Assembly: GCF_021213805.1 (NCBI RefSeq)
Contig: NZ_JAJQJI010000001.1
Span: 689,944 to 753,943 of the forward strand
Source of the DNA: Mycobacterium sp. MYCO198283
GTDB lineage: Bacteria > Actinomycetota > Actinomycetes > Mycobacteriales > Mycobacteriaceae
Direction of reading: 5' to 3'
DNA length: 64,000 bases
Shown here piece by piece: positions 1-8,808 of the stretch (position 1 is its first letter; each line of letters opens with the position of its first letter). A model generated the notes under the pieces. It did no database searches. It saw nothing but the letters and a program-made list of their open reading frames with translations, and had not been told where the DNA came from. Both the position numbers and the translations under genes were made by a program.

Positions 1-375
1 CGTCGGGTGGTCGCCGAGTGTCGTGCGGACGGCTACCTGGTGGAGCGGATCACCGCGGGCGGCCGGCGGCTGTACTCGTTGCTGGCCGGCGTCTCCACCG
101 ACCTGCCCGACGAGCTGCGGGCGCTGCTCGGCGAATTGGTGTCCGACATCGGCGAGCGGGTGTACCTGCGCAGCGAGAACCCCAACGGCCGCCGCCACGA
201 CATCAGCGTCATCTCGGCGCCGGTGTTCGACCGCGACCAGCGCCAGGCGATGGTCGCATCGCTGCACATCGGCGCCTCGCTCACCGACGGCGAGATCCGC
301 GACCGCGCCCGGGCTGTGGTAGCGACCGCGGACGCGGTGACGCGGCAGTTGGGCGGCGTGAAGCCGGGCTGCTAG
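1..375 (+). CDS. IclR-family transcriptional regulator, C-terminal part (5' truncated by window)
   Basis: The reading frame is open from base 1 and ends at TAG 373-375, so only the last 124 residues are seen. The segment ISVISAPVFDRDQRQAMVAS followed by a helix ending in AVTRQLGG matches the end of the IclR effector-binding domain, where SxAAPVFD and a final helix are typical. The N-terminal winged helix lies outside the window. The stop is one base from the convergent stop of recQ. Its target is unknown. An IclR regulator next to catabolic genes could control them, but nothing here shows that. Family call is fairly sure, function is not. Confidence 0.7.
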   Translation, partial: RRVVAECRADGYLVERITAGGRRLYSLLAGVSTDLPDELRALLGELVSDIGERVYLRSENPNGRRHDISVISAPVFDRDQRQAMVASLHIGASLTDGEIRDRARAVVATADAVTRQLGGVKPGC

Positions 376-376
376 G

Positions 377-2461
377 TCACGACACCGCGGCAATAGCGAA
401 CGGCAACACCGCGGGCGCGCCGGCCTCGCGCAGCAGCCGGCCGGCCATGGTCGCCGTCCAGCCGGTGTCGATCAGGTCGTCGACCAGCAGCACCGGCCCG
501 TCGACACCGGCCAGGTCCGGCGGCGACCACGCGCCGTGCAGGGCCGCCACGCGATACGCCGAGTTCGCGGCGGTCACCGGCCGGCGGTCCGGCGCGTAAT
601 GCAGCACCCCGAGATCGGTGAGCCGACCCAGCTGCGCGAGCCGCTCGGCCAGCGACCGGATGAGCAGCGGGTGCCGCTCGGAGTCGAGCGCCATGACCGC
701 CGTCGGCCGGGTCTCCCACCGCCAGCCGGCGAGCACGTCGACCGCCGCCCGCACGATGTCGTCGGGAACGGGGGCGTCGGGGGCGTCGAGCAGCCGGCGC
801 AGCGCGGCACCCCAGCCGAGGTCGGTGAGCCGCCCGATGACCCGGCCCGCGGCCGGTCCGTCGCTGATGCGCCCGGACACCTCGACGCCGAGCTTCGCCA
901 TGCCCGACGGCCACTGCCGCCGCGGCAACACCTCGACGCCGGGCCGCAGCAGTTCGTCGCGGGTGGCCTGCAGCGCCGCGGCGTCGACGTCGGCGCGATA
1001 GCGCGGTGGCGTGCAGTTGTCGCAGCGGCCGCAGCGGTCGCCCTCGCGCAGCTCCGGGTCGTCGAGCTGAGCACGCAGAAACGCCATGCGGCAGGCGTCG
1101 GTGTCCTGGTAGTCGAGCATCGCCTGCTGTTCGCGGCGGCGCGCCTCGTCGAGCCGGCGGTAGCGCTCCTCGTCGTAGGTCCACGGTTCGCCGGTCGCCA
1201 GCCAGCCGCCCTTCACCCGCCGGACAGCGCCGTCGACGTCGAGCACCTTGAGCACCATCTCCAGCCGGGTGCGCCCGAGGTCCACCAGCGGTTCGAGGGC
1301 GGGCGTGGACAGCGGACGGTCGGTGTCGAGCGCCCGCAGCACCGCGCGCACCGCCGATTCGGCGGGGAAGGCGACCGACGCGAAGTACCGCCACACCTCG
1401 CGGTCCTCGTGGCCGGGCAGCAGCACCACCTCGGCCGACTCGGCCGCTCGGCCGGCGCGCCCGACCTGCTGGTAGTAGGAGATCGGCGACGACGGCGCGC
1501 CGAGGTGGACGACGAAGCCGAGGTCGGGCTTGTCGAAACCCATGCCGAGCGCGGACGTCGCCACCAGCGCCTTGACGTCGTTGGCCAGCAGGTCGGCTTC
1601 GAGCTGTTCACGCTCGGCCGGATCGGTGGCGCCGGTGTAGGCGGCCACCCGATGGCCGCGATCGCGCAGCAGCGTTGCCACGTCGGACGCCTGCGCAACG
1701 GTGAGCGTGTAGATGATCCCCGAACCCGGGAGATCGGCCAGGTGCTGCGCGATCCAGGCCGCGCGCTGCGTGGTGGTGCCGGCCTTGACGACCGACAGCC
1801 GCAACGACTCCCGGTCGAGCGACCCGCGCAGCACCAGCGTGTCGCCGTGTGCATCGCCCACCCCGAGCTGCGCCGCGACGTCCGCCACCACGCGGTCGTT
1901 GGCAGTCGCCGTGGTGGCGAGCACCGGCACATCGGCGCCGAGGTCGGCGAGCAGCGTGCGGATGCGTCGGTAGTCGGGCCGAAAGTCATGGCCCCAGTCG
2001 GACACACAGTGCGCCTCGTCGACCACGACGAGCCCGGCGTCGGCAGCCAGCGAAGGCAGCACGCTGTCACGGAAGTCCGGGTTGTTGAGCCGCTCCGGGC
2101 TGACCAGCAGCACATCGAGGTCGCGGGCGCGGACCCGCTCGTGGATCCCGTCCCACTCGGCGACGTTGCCGGAGTTGATGGTCGCGGCGCGCACCCCGGC
2201 CCGCTCGGCCGCCGCGACCTGGTTGCGCATCAGCGCCAGCAGCGGCGACACGATGACCGTCGGCCCGTGCCCGGCGTCGCGCAGCAGCTTCGCGGCGATG
2301 AAGTAGACGGCCGACTTGCCCCAGCCGGTGCGCTGGACGACGAGCGCGCGGCGTCGGCCGACCACCAGCGCCTCGATGGCCGTCCACTGGTCGTCACGCA
2401 ACCGCGCCGCCGGACCGGCGAGCTGCGTCAGGATCGCCTGGGCGTCGTCGCGCGTGATCAT
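377..2461 (-). CDS. recQ: RecQ-family ATP-dependent DNA helicase with C-terminal phosphoribosyltransferase-like domain
   Basis: A 694-residue superfamily 2 helicase for DNA repair and recombination. Walker A is GWGKS near residue 46, the DEAH box is in VVVDEAHCVSDWGHD near residue 140, and the helicase C domain ends with QQVGRAGR. The RecQ zinc motif is visible as C-x16-CGRCDNC near residue 470. No HRDC domain is evident. Instead the last ~60 residues contain VLLVDDLIDTGWT, the PRPP-loop signature of type I phosphoribosyltransferases. The ATG at 2461 gives the normal MITRDDAQ RecQ start; the longer open frame upstream is antisense to hsaF. It stands 38 nt downstream of hsaF on the same strand and may be co-transcribed, though it has no metabolic link to sterol genes. 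Confidence 0.93.
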   Translation of the reverse strand: MITRDDAQAILTQLAGPAARLRDDQWTAIEALVVGRRRALVVQRTGWGKSAVYFIAAKLLRDAGHGPTVIVSPLLALMRNQVAAAERAGVRAATINSGNVAEWDGIHERVRARDLDVLLVSPERLNNPDFRDSVLPSLAADAGLVVVDEAHCVSDWGHDFRPDYRRIRTLLADLGADVPVLATTATANDRVVADVAAQLGVGDAHGDTLVLRGSLDRESLRLSVVKAGTTTQRAAWIAQHLADLPGSGIIYTLTVAQASDVATLLRDRGHRVAAYTGATDPAEREQLEADLLANDVKALVATSALGMGFDKPDLGFVVHLGAPSSPISYYQQVGRAGRAAESAEVVLLPGHEDREVWRYFASVAFPAESAVRAVLRALDTDRPLSTPALEPLVDLGRTRLEMVLKVLDVDGAVRRVKGGWLATGEPWTYDEERYRRLDEARRREQQAMLDYQDTDACRMAFLRAQLDDPELREGDRCGRCDNCTPPRYRADVDAAALQATRDELLRPGVEVLPRRQWPSGMAKLGVEVSGRISDGPAAGRVIGRLTDLGWGAALRRLLDAPDAPVPDDIVRAAVDVLAGWRWETRPTAVMALDSERHPLLIRSLAERLAQLGRLTDLGVLHYAPDRRPVTAANSAYRVAALHGAWSPPDLAGVDGPVLLVDDLIDTGWTATMAGRLLREAGAPAVLPFAIAAVS

Positions 2462-2499
2462 GCGCCCATCGTGCCCGCCGCCACCGACACGGCGGCGGG

Positions 2500-3552
2500 T
2501 CAGGACGTCGCGGAGCCCTCCATCTCGCGCTTGAGCTCGAGCGCGATGTCGATGAGTTGGTCTTCCTGGCCGCCGATCAGCTTGCGCTGCCCCGCGCGGT
2601 GCAGCAGCTTGTGCGCGGGCACGCCGTAGCGCTCGGACTGGCGGATGGCGTGCTTGAGGAAGCTGGAGTACACGCCGGAGTAACCCATGATCAGCGCGTT
2701 GCGGTCCAGCAGGCATTCGGCGGGCATGGCGGGGGCGACGACTTCCTCGGCGGCGTCGGCGATGTCGAAGAAATCGATGCCGGTCTTGACGCCGATCTTG
2801 TCGAACACCCCGATCAGCGCCTCGACGGGGGCGTTGCCGGCGCCGGCGCCGAACCGGCGGCACGAGCCGTCGATCTGCTTGGCGCCCGCGCGCACCGCCT
2901 CGATGGAGTTGGCGACGCCGAGGCCGAGGTTCTCGTGGCCGTGGAAACCCACCTGGGCGTCCGACCCCAGTTCGTCGACCAGCGCGGCCACCCGGTCGCG
3001 GACGCCCTCCAACACCAATGCACCCGCGCTGTCGACGACGTAGACACACTGGCAGCCGGCATCGGCCATGATCCGCGCCTGCGCGGCGAGCTTCTCCGGG
3101 CCGATGGTGTGGCTCATCATCAGGAAGCCAACGGTTTCCAGCCCGCGTTCACGCGCCAACCCGAAGTGCTGAATGGACACGTCGGCCTCGGTGCAGTGCG
3201 TGGCGATCCGGCAGATCTCACCGCCGTTGTCCTGGGCCTCGATGATGTCCTCTTTGGTGCCGACCCCGGGCAGCATGAGGAACGCGATCTTGGCGTCCTT
3301 CGCCGTCTCGGCGGCGAGCTTGATCAGCTCCTGCTCGGGGGTCTTGGAGAACCCGTAGTTGAAGCTCGACCCGCCCAGCCCGTCGCCGTGGGTGACCTCG
3401 ATGACCGGCACGCCGGCGGTGTCCAGCGCGGCGACGATCGACCGGACCTCGTCGGCGGTGAACTGGTGGCGCTTGTGGTGCGACCCGTCGCGCAGCGAGG
3501 TGTCGGTGATCCGGACGTCCCAGCTGGAGTCGAAGAAGATGTCGCTGCTCAT
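2500..3552 (-). CDS. hsaF: 4-hydroxy-2-oxovalerate/4-hydroxy-2-oxohexanoate aldolase
   Basis: This 350-residue DmpG-type aldolase cleaves the 4-hydroxy-2-oxo acid from the cholesterol A/B-ring pathway to pyruvate and an aldehyde (propionaldehyde for the steroid substrate). [11 protein letters not shown] near residue 20 carries the conserved Arg-Asp-His catalytic cluster, and [16 protein letters not shown] near residue 200 carries the metal-binding HGH. The C-terminal half is the DmpG communication domain that channels the aldehyde to HsaG. Its ATG overlaps the hsaG stop by four bases (ATGA), which fits a stoichiometric complex. Order hsaE-hsaG-hsaF equals Rv3536c-Rv3534c. Expected KstR control comes from the promoter upstream of hsaE. 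Confidence 0.97.
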   Translation of the reverse strand: MSSDIFFDSSWDVRITDTSLRDGSHHKRHQFTADEVRSIVAALDTAGVPVIEVTHGDGLGGSSFNYGFSKTPEQELIKLAAETAKDAKIAFLMLPGVGTKEDIIEAQDNGGEICRIATHCTEADVSIQHFGLARERGLETVGFLMMSHTIGPEKLAAQARIMADAGCQCVYVVDSAGALVLEGVRDRVAALVDELGSDAQVGFHGHENLGLGVANSIEAVRAGAKQIDGSCRRFGAGAGNAPVEALIGVFDKIGVKTGIDFFDIADAAEEVVAPAMPAECLLDRNALIMGYSGVYSSFLKHAIRQSERYGVPAHKLLHRAGQRKLIGGQEDQLIDIALELKREMEGSATS

Positions 3553-4475
3553 GCTTGGGCTCCCGCCTTGCTGAGGGGCTCCTTGGCGATCTCCTCGCCC
3601 ACCTTGGTGGCCGCGGCGGTCATGATGTCGAGGTTGCCGGCGTAGGTCGGCAGGTAATCGCCGGCACCCTCGACCTCGATGAACGTCGTCACCACCGCCT
3701 GCCCACCGGAGTTGATGGACGGGTCGTCGAACTGCGGCTCGTTGAGCAACCGGTAGCCGGGCACATACGTCTGCACCTCGGCCACCACATCGTGGATCGA
3801 CGTGGCGATCGCGTCACGGTCGGCGTCCTCGGGAATGGCGCAGAAGATGGTGTCGCGCATGATCATCGGCGGATCAGCCGGGTTGAGGATGATGATCGCC
3901 TTGCCGCGCGCCGCACCACCGATCGTCTCCACCCCGCGTTTGGTGGTCTTGGTGAACTCGTCGATGTTGGCCCGCGTGCCCGGGCCGGCGCTGCTGCTGG
4001 ACACCGACGCCACGATCTCCGCATACGGAACCCCGCCGTTATCGACCAACGCGCGCGATACCGCGTGCACGATCGGGATCGTGGCCTGCCCGCCGCAGGT
4101 GATCATGTTGACGTTCGGCGCATCCAGATGCTCACGCAGGTTCGCCGGGGGGATCACCGCCGGACCCACCGCGGCCGGGGTCAGATCGATGGCCCGGATC
4201 CCGGCTTCGGCGTATTTCGGCGCGGCGGCCCGGTGCACGTAGGCGCTGGTCGCCTCGAACAACAGGTCCGGTTTGTCGTCCTGGGCCAGGAGCCAGTCCA
4301 CACCCTGCGCCGTGGTCTCCAGGCCGAGGTCGCGCGCCCGCTTCAACCCGTCGCTGTCGGGGTCGATACCGACCATCCACCGCGGCTCCAGCCACTCCGA
4401 CCGCAACAACTTGTACAGCAGATCGGTGCTGATGTTGCCGGACCCGACGATCGCGACTTGAGCTTTCTGGGCCAT
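3549..4475 (-). CDS. hsaG: Acylating acetaldehyde/propionaldehyde dehydrogenase
   Basis: A 308-residue DmpF/BphJ-family enzyme that oxidises the aldehyde released by HsaF to the acyl-CoA with NAD+ and CoA. The Rossmann start [18 protein letters not shown] lies at residues 7-24, and [12 protein letters not shown] near residue 130 holds the catalytic cysteine. Length is that of the family. The gene overlaps hsaF by four bases and follows hsaE by 11 bases, so the three form one operon that turns the 2-hydroxydienoate from HsaD into pyruvate and propionyl-CoA. Confidence 0.97.
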   Translation of the reverse strand: MAQKAQVAIVGSGNISTDLLYKLLRSEWLEPRWMVGIDPDSDGLKRARDLGLETTAQGVDWLLAQDDKPDLLFEATSAYVHRAAAPKYAEAGIRAIDLTPAAVGPAVIPPANLREHLDAPNVNMITCGGQATIPIVHAVSRALVDNGGVPYAEIVASVSSSSAGPGTRANIDEFTKTTKRGVETIGGAARGKAIIILNPADPPMIMRDTIFCAIPEDADRDAIATSIHDVVAEVQTYVPGYRLLNEPQFDDPSINSGGQAVVTTFIEVEGAGDYLPTYAGNLDIMTAAATKVGEEIAKEPLSKAGAQA

Positions 4476-4486
4476 CGGCCCCTCCT

Positions 4487-5272
4487 CTACTCGAATGACA
4501 ATCGGACCGACCCGAGGCCGGCGAAATCGGCGACGAACGCATCACCCGGCCGCGCGTCGATGGCCCGCGTGCACGATCCCGGCAGCACGATGTCCCCGGC
4601 CTTCAACCGCACACCGAAACTCTCCACCTTGCGCGCGAGCCACGCCACCGCCGTCACCGGATTTCCCAGCACCGCATCGCTGCGGCCCTCGGCGACCACC
4701 TCGCCGTTGCGCGTCAAGACGGCGTCGATGGCCGTGACATCAACATCGCCCGGCTTCACCCGCGCCTCGCCGAGCACCCAGCCCGCCGACGACGCGTTGT
4801 CGGCGATGGTGTCGCACAGCGCGATCTTCCAGTCCTTGATGCGGGTGTCGATCAGCTCGATCGCCGGCGCGAACGCCGCCGTGCCGGCCAGCACGTCATC
4901 CTCGGTGCAGTCCGCGCCCGGCAGGTCCTGCGCCAGCACGAAACCCACCTCCACCTCGACCCGCGGATACAGATAACGACGGGCCGGCACAGGCTTGTCT
5001 TCGAACACCTGCATCTCGTCGAGCAGATGGCCGTAATCCGGCTCGTCGACACCCATCATCTGCTGCATGGCCTCACTCGACAGGCCCACCTTGTGGCCCA
5101 CCACCCGGGCGCCGTCGGCGACCCGCCGCCGGATGTTGATCAGCTGGATCTCGTAAGCGTCCACCACGTCGATGTCGCCGTGCCGGCCCGTCAACGGCGT
5201 CAGCGGCTCGCGGCTGCGCTCCGCCTCGGCCAGCTCCGCAGCAAGCTGTTCTCGCGTTTGGGCAGTCAACAT
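4487..5272 (-). CDS. hsaE: 2-hydroxypenta-2,4-dienoate hydratase
   Basis: A 261-residue fumarylacetoacetase-fold hydratase that adds water to 2-hydroxyhexa-2,4-dienoate, the four-ring remnant released by HsaD. The motifs VGHKVGLSS (near 57), [12 protein letters not shown] (metal-binding glutamates) and the closing LGSVRLSF are those of MhpD/DmpE hydratases. The start chosen is ATG 5272 (MLTAQTREQ); the open frame runs on to 7120 but that part is antisense to kstD. A TANNNT hexamer (TAAGGT, 5285-5280) lies 7 nt before this ATG with no ribosome site between, suggesting a leaderless mRNA. It heads the hsaE-hsaG-hsaF operon and shares the KstR box with kstD. Confidence 0.95.
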   Translation of the reverse strand: MLTAQTREQLAAELAEAERSREPLTPLTGRHGDIDVVDAYEIQLINIRRRVADGARVVGHKVGLSSEAMQQMMGVDEPDYGHLLDEMQVFEDKPVPARRYLYPRVEVEVGFVLAQDLPGADCTEDDVLAGTAAFAPAIELIDTRIKDWKIALCDTIADNASSAGWVLGEARVKPGDVDVTAIDAVLTRNGEVVAEGRSDAVLGNPVTAVAWLARKVESFGVRLKAGDIVLPGSCTRAIDARPGDAFVADFAGLGSVRLSFE

Positions 5273-5353
5273 TCTCGAAACCTTATAGCGCCGCTCTGCG
5301 GTCGGGATGGTGCACGTCAGACAGGGGCCGCTGGCGCCTGGCGCGGCCAATTC

Positions 5354-5367
5354 TATAACGTGTTCTA
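5354..5367. promoter_or_regulatory. KstR operator overlapping the kstD -10 hexamer
   Basis: TATAACGTGTTCTA matches every fixed position of the KstR consensus TnnAACnnGTTnnA. Its left six bases, TATAAC (5354-5359), also form a good -10 hexamer, 9 nt before the kstD ATG, so bound KstR would sit on the promoter itself. The divergent hsaE start is 81 bp away. Confidence 0.88.
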
Positions 5368-5368
5368 C

Positions 5369-7075
5369 ATGACCGACCAGGAGTATGACGTCATCGTCGT
5401 CGGGAGCGGCGCCGCCGGCATGGTCGCGGCACTCACGGCTGCCCACCAGGGTCTTTCGGCGATCGTCATCGAGAAGGCCCCGCACTTCGGCGGCTCGACC
5501 GCGCGCTCCGGCGGCGGCGTGTGGATCCCCAACAACGAGATCCTCAAGCGCGACGGCGTCACCGATACACCGGAGGCCGCGCGCACCTATCTGCACACGA
5601 TCATCGGCGACGTCGTCCCGGCCGAACGCATCGACACCTATCTCGAGCGGGCGCCCGAGATGTTGTCGTTCGTGCTCAAGCACACGCCGCTGGAGTTGTG
5701 CTGGGTGCCGAACTACTCCGACTACTACCCCGAGACGCCCGGCGGGCGGGCGGGCGGGCGGTCGGTCGAGCCCAAGCCGTTCGACGCCAAGCGGCTCGGC
5801 GACGACCTGCAGAACCTCGAGCCGCCCTACGGCAAGGTGCCGCTCAACGTGGTCGTGATGCAGCAGGACTATGTACGGCTGAACCAGCTCAAGCGCCATC
5901 CCCGGGGCGTGTTGCGCAGCGTCAGGATCGGCGCCCGCACCATGTGGGCCAAGGCCACCGGCAAGGCGCTGGTCGGCATGGGCCGCGCGTTGATCGCGCC
6001 GCTGCGCATCGGCCTGCGCGACGCCGGGGTGCCGCTGCGGCTCAACACCGCGCTGACCGACCTCTACGTCGAGGGCGGCGCGGTGCGTGGTGTCTATGTC
6101 GTCGAGGCGGGGGACTCCGCCGGCGCCGACCCGCAACTGATCCGCTGCCGCCGCGGCGTCATCCTGGGCAGCGGCGGCTTCGAGCACAACGAGCAGATGC
6201 GCGTGAAATACCAGCGGGCACCGATCACCACCGAATGGACGGTCGGCGCAAAGGCCAACACCGGCGACGGCATCCTGGCTGCCGAGAAGCTGGGCGCCGC
6301 ACTCGAACTCATGGAAGACGCGTGGTGGGGACCCACCGTGCCGCTCGTCGGTGCGCCGTGGTTCGCGCTGTCGGAACGCAATTCGCCCGGCTCGATCATC
6401 GTGAACCTGAACGGCAAGCGGTTCATGAACGAGTCCATGCCCTACGTCGAGGCCTGCCACCGCATGTACGGCGGCGAGTACGGCCAGGGGCCCGGCCCCG
6501 GCGAGAACGTGCCGGCGTGGCTGGTGTTCGACCAGCAGTACCGCGACCGCTACATCTTCGCGGGTCTGCAGCCGGGGCAGCGGATTCCGCGCAAGTGGCT
6601 GGAGTCCGGTGTGATCGTCAAGGCGGACACGCTCGACGAGCTGGCCGCCGCGACCGGACTGCCGGCGCAGGACTTCAAAGCCACCGTCGAGCGGTTCAAC
6701 GGTTTCGCCCGCAGCGGCGTCGACGATGACTTCCACCGCGGTGAGAGCGCCTACGACCGCTACTACGGCGATCCGACGAACAAGCCGAACCCCAATCTCG
6801 GTGAGCTGACGCATCCGCCGTACTACGCCGCGAAATTGGTGCCGGGCGACCTGGGCACCAAGGGCGGCATCCGCACCGACGTCCACGGCCGCGCGCTCCG
6901 CGACGACGGCAGCGTGATCGACGGCCTGTATGCGGCCGGTAACGTCAGCTCGCCGGTGATGGGCCACACCTATCCCGGCCCCGGCGGCACCATCGGCCCG
7001 GCGATGACCTTCGGCTACCTGGCGGCGCTCCACCTGGCGTCCGCCGCAACGGCGCAGCAGGGCACGGTGGCCTAG
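5369..7075 (+). CDS. kstD: 3-oxosteroid delta1-dehydrogenase
   Basis: A 568-residue FAD flavoprotein that introduces the 1,2 double bond in ring A of 3-ketosteroids; with KshAB this opens ring B. The dinucleotide fold VIVVGSGAAGMVAA is at residues 8-21. NYSDYY near residue 118 and HTYPGPGGTIGPAMTFG near the end hold tyrosines and the Tyr-x3-Gly pair known as active-site residues in Rhodococcus KstD1. ATG 5369 was chosen because the MTDQEYD start leads straight into the FAD motif, and because the longer frame from 5027 would run through hsaE and the KstR operator. The next gene, chsH3, starts 2 nt after its stop. Confidence 0.97.
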   Translation: MTDQEYDVIVVGSGAAGMVAALTAAHQGLSAIVIEKAPHFGGSTARSGGGVWIPNNEILKRDGVTDTPEAARTYLHTIIGDVVPAERIDTYLERAPEMLSFVLKHTPLELCWVPNYSDYYPETPGGRAGGRSVEPKPFDAKRLGDDLQNLEPPYGKVPLNVVVMQQDYVRLNQLKRHPRGVLRSVRIGARTMWAKATGKALVGMGRALIAPLRIGLRDAGVPLRLNTALTDLYVEGGAVRGVYVVEAGDSAGADPQLIRCRRGVILGSGGFEHNEQMRVKYQRAPITTEWTVGAKANTGDGILAAEKLGAALELMEDAWWGPTVPLVGAPWFALSERNSPGSIIVNLNGKRFMNESMPYVEACHRMYGGEYGQGPGPGENVPAWLVFDQQYRDRYIFAGLQPGQRIPRKWLESGVIVKADTLDELAAATGLPAQDFKATVERFNGFARSGVDDDFHRGESAYDRYYGDPTNKPNPNLGELTHPPYYAAKLVPGDLGTKGGIRTDVHGRALRDDGSVIDGLYAAGNVSSPVMGHTYPGPGGTIGPAMTFGYLAALHLASAATAQQGTVA

Positions 7076-7077
7076 CG

Positions 7078-7938
7078 ATGCCGATCGATCTCGACGCGGC
7101 GCTGGGCGCCGAGCTGCCACCGGTCGAGTTCTCCTGGAGCAGCAGCGATGTGCAGCTCTACCATTTGGGGCTGGGTGCGGGCGCCGATCCGCTCGACCCG
7201 CGGGAACTGCGCTATCTCGTCGACAACACGCCGCAGGTGCTGCCCACGTTCGGCAGCGTGGCGGCGACGTTCCACATGACCGAACCGCCGACGGTGAGCT
7301 TCCCCGGCATCGACATCGAGCTCTCGAAGGTGCTGCACGCCAGCGAAGCCGTGACCGCGGCGGGTCCGCTGCCGCCGTCGGGTTCCGGACGCGGCGTGAC
7401 GCGGATCGTCGACATCTGGGACAAGGGCAAGGCGGCGGTCATCTGGTCGGAGACCACCGTCACCACGCTCGACGGCGATCCGCTGTGGACGCAGCGCCGG
7501 TCGATCTTCGCTCGCGGCGAGGGCGGTTTCGGCGGCGAACGCGGCCCGTCGACGTCGACCGCGCCACCCGACCGGGCCCCCGACGTCGAGATCGCGGTGC
7601 CGGTGCTGCCGCAGCAGGCGCTGCTCTACCGGCTGTGCGGCGACCGCAACCCGCTGCACTCCGATCCCGAATTCGCCGCCGCCGCCGGCTTTCCGCGGCC
7701 GATCCTGCACGGGCTGTGCACCTACGGCATGACCTGTAAGGCGCTCGTCGATCGCTTCCTCGACGGCGACGCCACCCGCGTCGGCTCGTACGGCGCCCGG
7801 TTCGCCGGCGTCGTATTCCCGGGCGAGACGCTGTCGGTGCGGGCCTGGGAGGACGGCGGCACACTGACCGGGGTGGTGGTGGTGCCGGAGCGGGACGACG
7901 CCGTGGCGCTCGCAGGTGTGGAGCTCGTCGCGGCCTAG
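7078..7938 (+). CDS. chsH3: MaoC-family (R)-specific enoyl-CoA hydratase, cholesterol side chain
   Basis: A 286-residue double hot-dog protein. The C-terminal half contains CGDRNPLHSDPEFA followed by PILHGLCTYG, the hydratase 2 motif whose Asp and His are catalytic. The N-terminal half is a degenerate MaoC fold. Position just after kstD equals Rv3538, reported as the side-chain hydratase ChsH3; the symbol rests on that synteny. It begins 2 nt after kstD and is clearly translated from the same KstR-controlled message. The substrate would be a steroid enoyl-CoA of the side-chain beta-oxidation cycle. Confidence 0.85.
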   Translation: MPIDLDAALGAELPPVEFSWSSSDVQLYHLGLGAGADPLDPRELRYLVDNTPQVLPTFGSVAATFHMTEPPTVSFPGIDIELSKVLHASEAVTAAGPLPPSGSGRGVTRIVDIWDKGKAAVIWSETTVTTLDGDPLWTQRRSIFARGEGGFGGERGPSTSTAPPDRAPDVEIAVPVLPQQALLYRLCGDRNPLHSDPEFAAAAGFPRPILHGLCTYGMTCKALVDRFLDGDATRVGSYGARFAGVVFPGETLSVRAWEDGGTLTGVVVVPERDDAVALAGVELVAA

Positions 7939-7952
7939 GACCGTGCCGCGGC

Positions 7953-8723
7953 TCAGGCGTGCGTGGCCCACCAGGTGTAGAGCTGGTCGAGGTTCGGGCC
8001 GGCCGGGGTCGACTCGGTGGTGGCGAGCACCCGCTGGGTGTCGTCGGTCCACGCCAGCGTCGGCCGGTCGCCACGGAAGCCGCACACCAGTGTGCCGCTG
8101 GCCTTCTCCGGGGTGGCGTTACGGCGCCACGGCCCCGGTGACTGCATGTTGCGCGGACAGCCGACCACGGTGATGCCGGCCATGTGGTCGCCGAGCGCGG
8201 CGGCCAGCGCCGCCGGATCGGTGGCGAGCGTGTAGGACGACGACACCGGCCCGCCGGGGTCCGTGTTGGGGCCGCACACCAGGCGCGCGTCGGCTCCGGC
8301 GGGTGCGTCGGCCGGCGTGCAACTGTCGGGTGGGTAGCCCGTCGGCAAGAATTCGCGCAGCAGGGCCTGCCCTGCCGGATCGGCTGCGGGGCGGTCACTT
8401 TCGGTGGTGCTGCCGCCGGGCTGCGATGCGGGAGCCGACGTGGCCGGCGGGTCGTCGTCGGGGCGGGTCAGCCAATACGCCCCGGCCGCCACACCCGCCA
8501 GCGTCAACACGACGGCGGCGCCGATCACGACGATTCGACCCCGGCCGCGCCGGATCCGTCGGGGCTGCGGCACGGCCGCGGCGTCGAAGTACGTGCTCCA
8601 TGCCGGTGGCGGCGCCGGCGGTGGCGGCCCCCAGGCCGGGGCTGCAGCGACGGGCGGCGACGGCGGCACGACGTGCACCGGCCCGGTGTCGGCGTCGTCG
8701 GCGATCGGTTCCGGCACGGTCAT
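7953..8723 (-). CDS. Proline-rich single-pass membrane protein, unknown function
   Basis: This 256-residue protein has a Pro/Ala-rich cytoplasmic N-terminus (1-45), an RRIRRGRGR basic stretch, one membrane helix (about 64-85) and an extracytoplasmic domain with four cysteines that could form two disulphides. I do not recognise the outer domain. The layout resembles mycobacterial PknD-like or Mmp-type sensor proteins without the kinase. The M. tuberculosis order, as I recall it, has a PPE gene (Rv3539) in this slot, so this is a species-specific replacement. It converges with chsH3 (14 nt) and lies 85 nt downstream of ltp2 on the same strand, so read-through from the side-chain operon is possible. 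Confidence 0.75.
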   Translation of the reverse strand: MTVPEPIADDADTGPVHVVPPSPPVAAAPAWGPPPPAPPPAWSTYFDAAAVPQPRRIRRGRGRIVVIGAAVVLTLAGVAAGAYWLTRPDDDPPATSAPASQPGGSTTESDRPAADPAGQALLREFLPTGYPPDSCTPADAPAGADARLVCGPNTDPGGPVSSSYTLATDPAALAAALGDHMAGITVVGCPRNMQSPGPWRRNATPEKASGTLVCGFRGDRPTLAWTDDTQRVLATTESTPAGPNLDQLYTWWATHA

Positions 8724-8808
8724 CGGGAAACCACCACCCGGCTCACCATCACGCCACGCCCCCAGGTCCGCCCGTCAACGTCCGCGTCCGAGCCTAACCG
8801 GCGACGAG

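Noticed and set aside
536..2629. 697-codon plus-strand open frame opposite recQ
   Set aside because: Sequence is low-complexity Arg/Gly/His-rich shadow with no domain, while the minus strand encodes a complete helicase.
4487..7120. 877-codon minus-strand frame suggesting a large fusion ahead of hsaE
   Set aside because: The added part is antisense to kstD. HsaE has normal length from ATG 5272 with a promoter hexamer just upstream.
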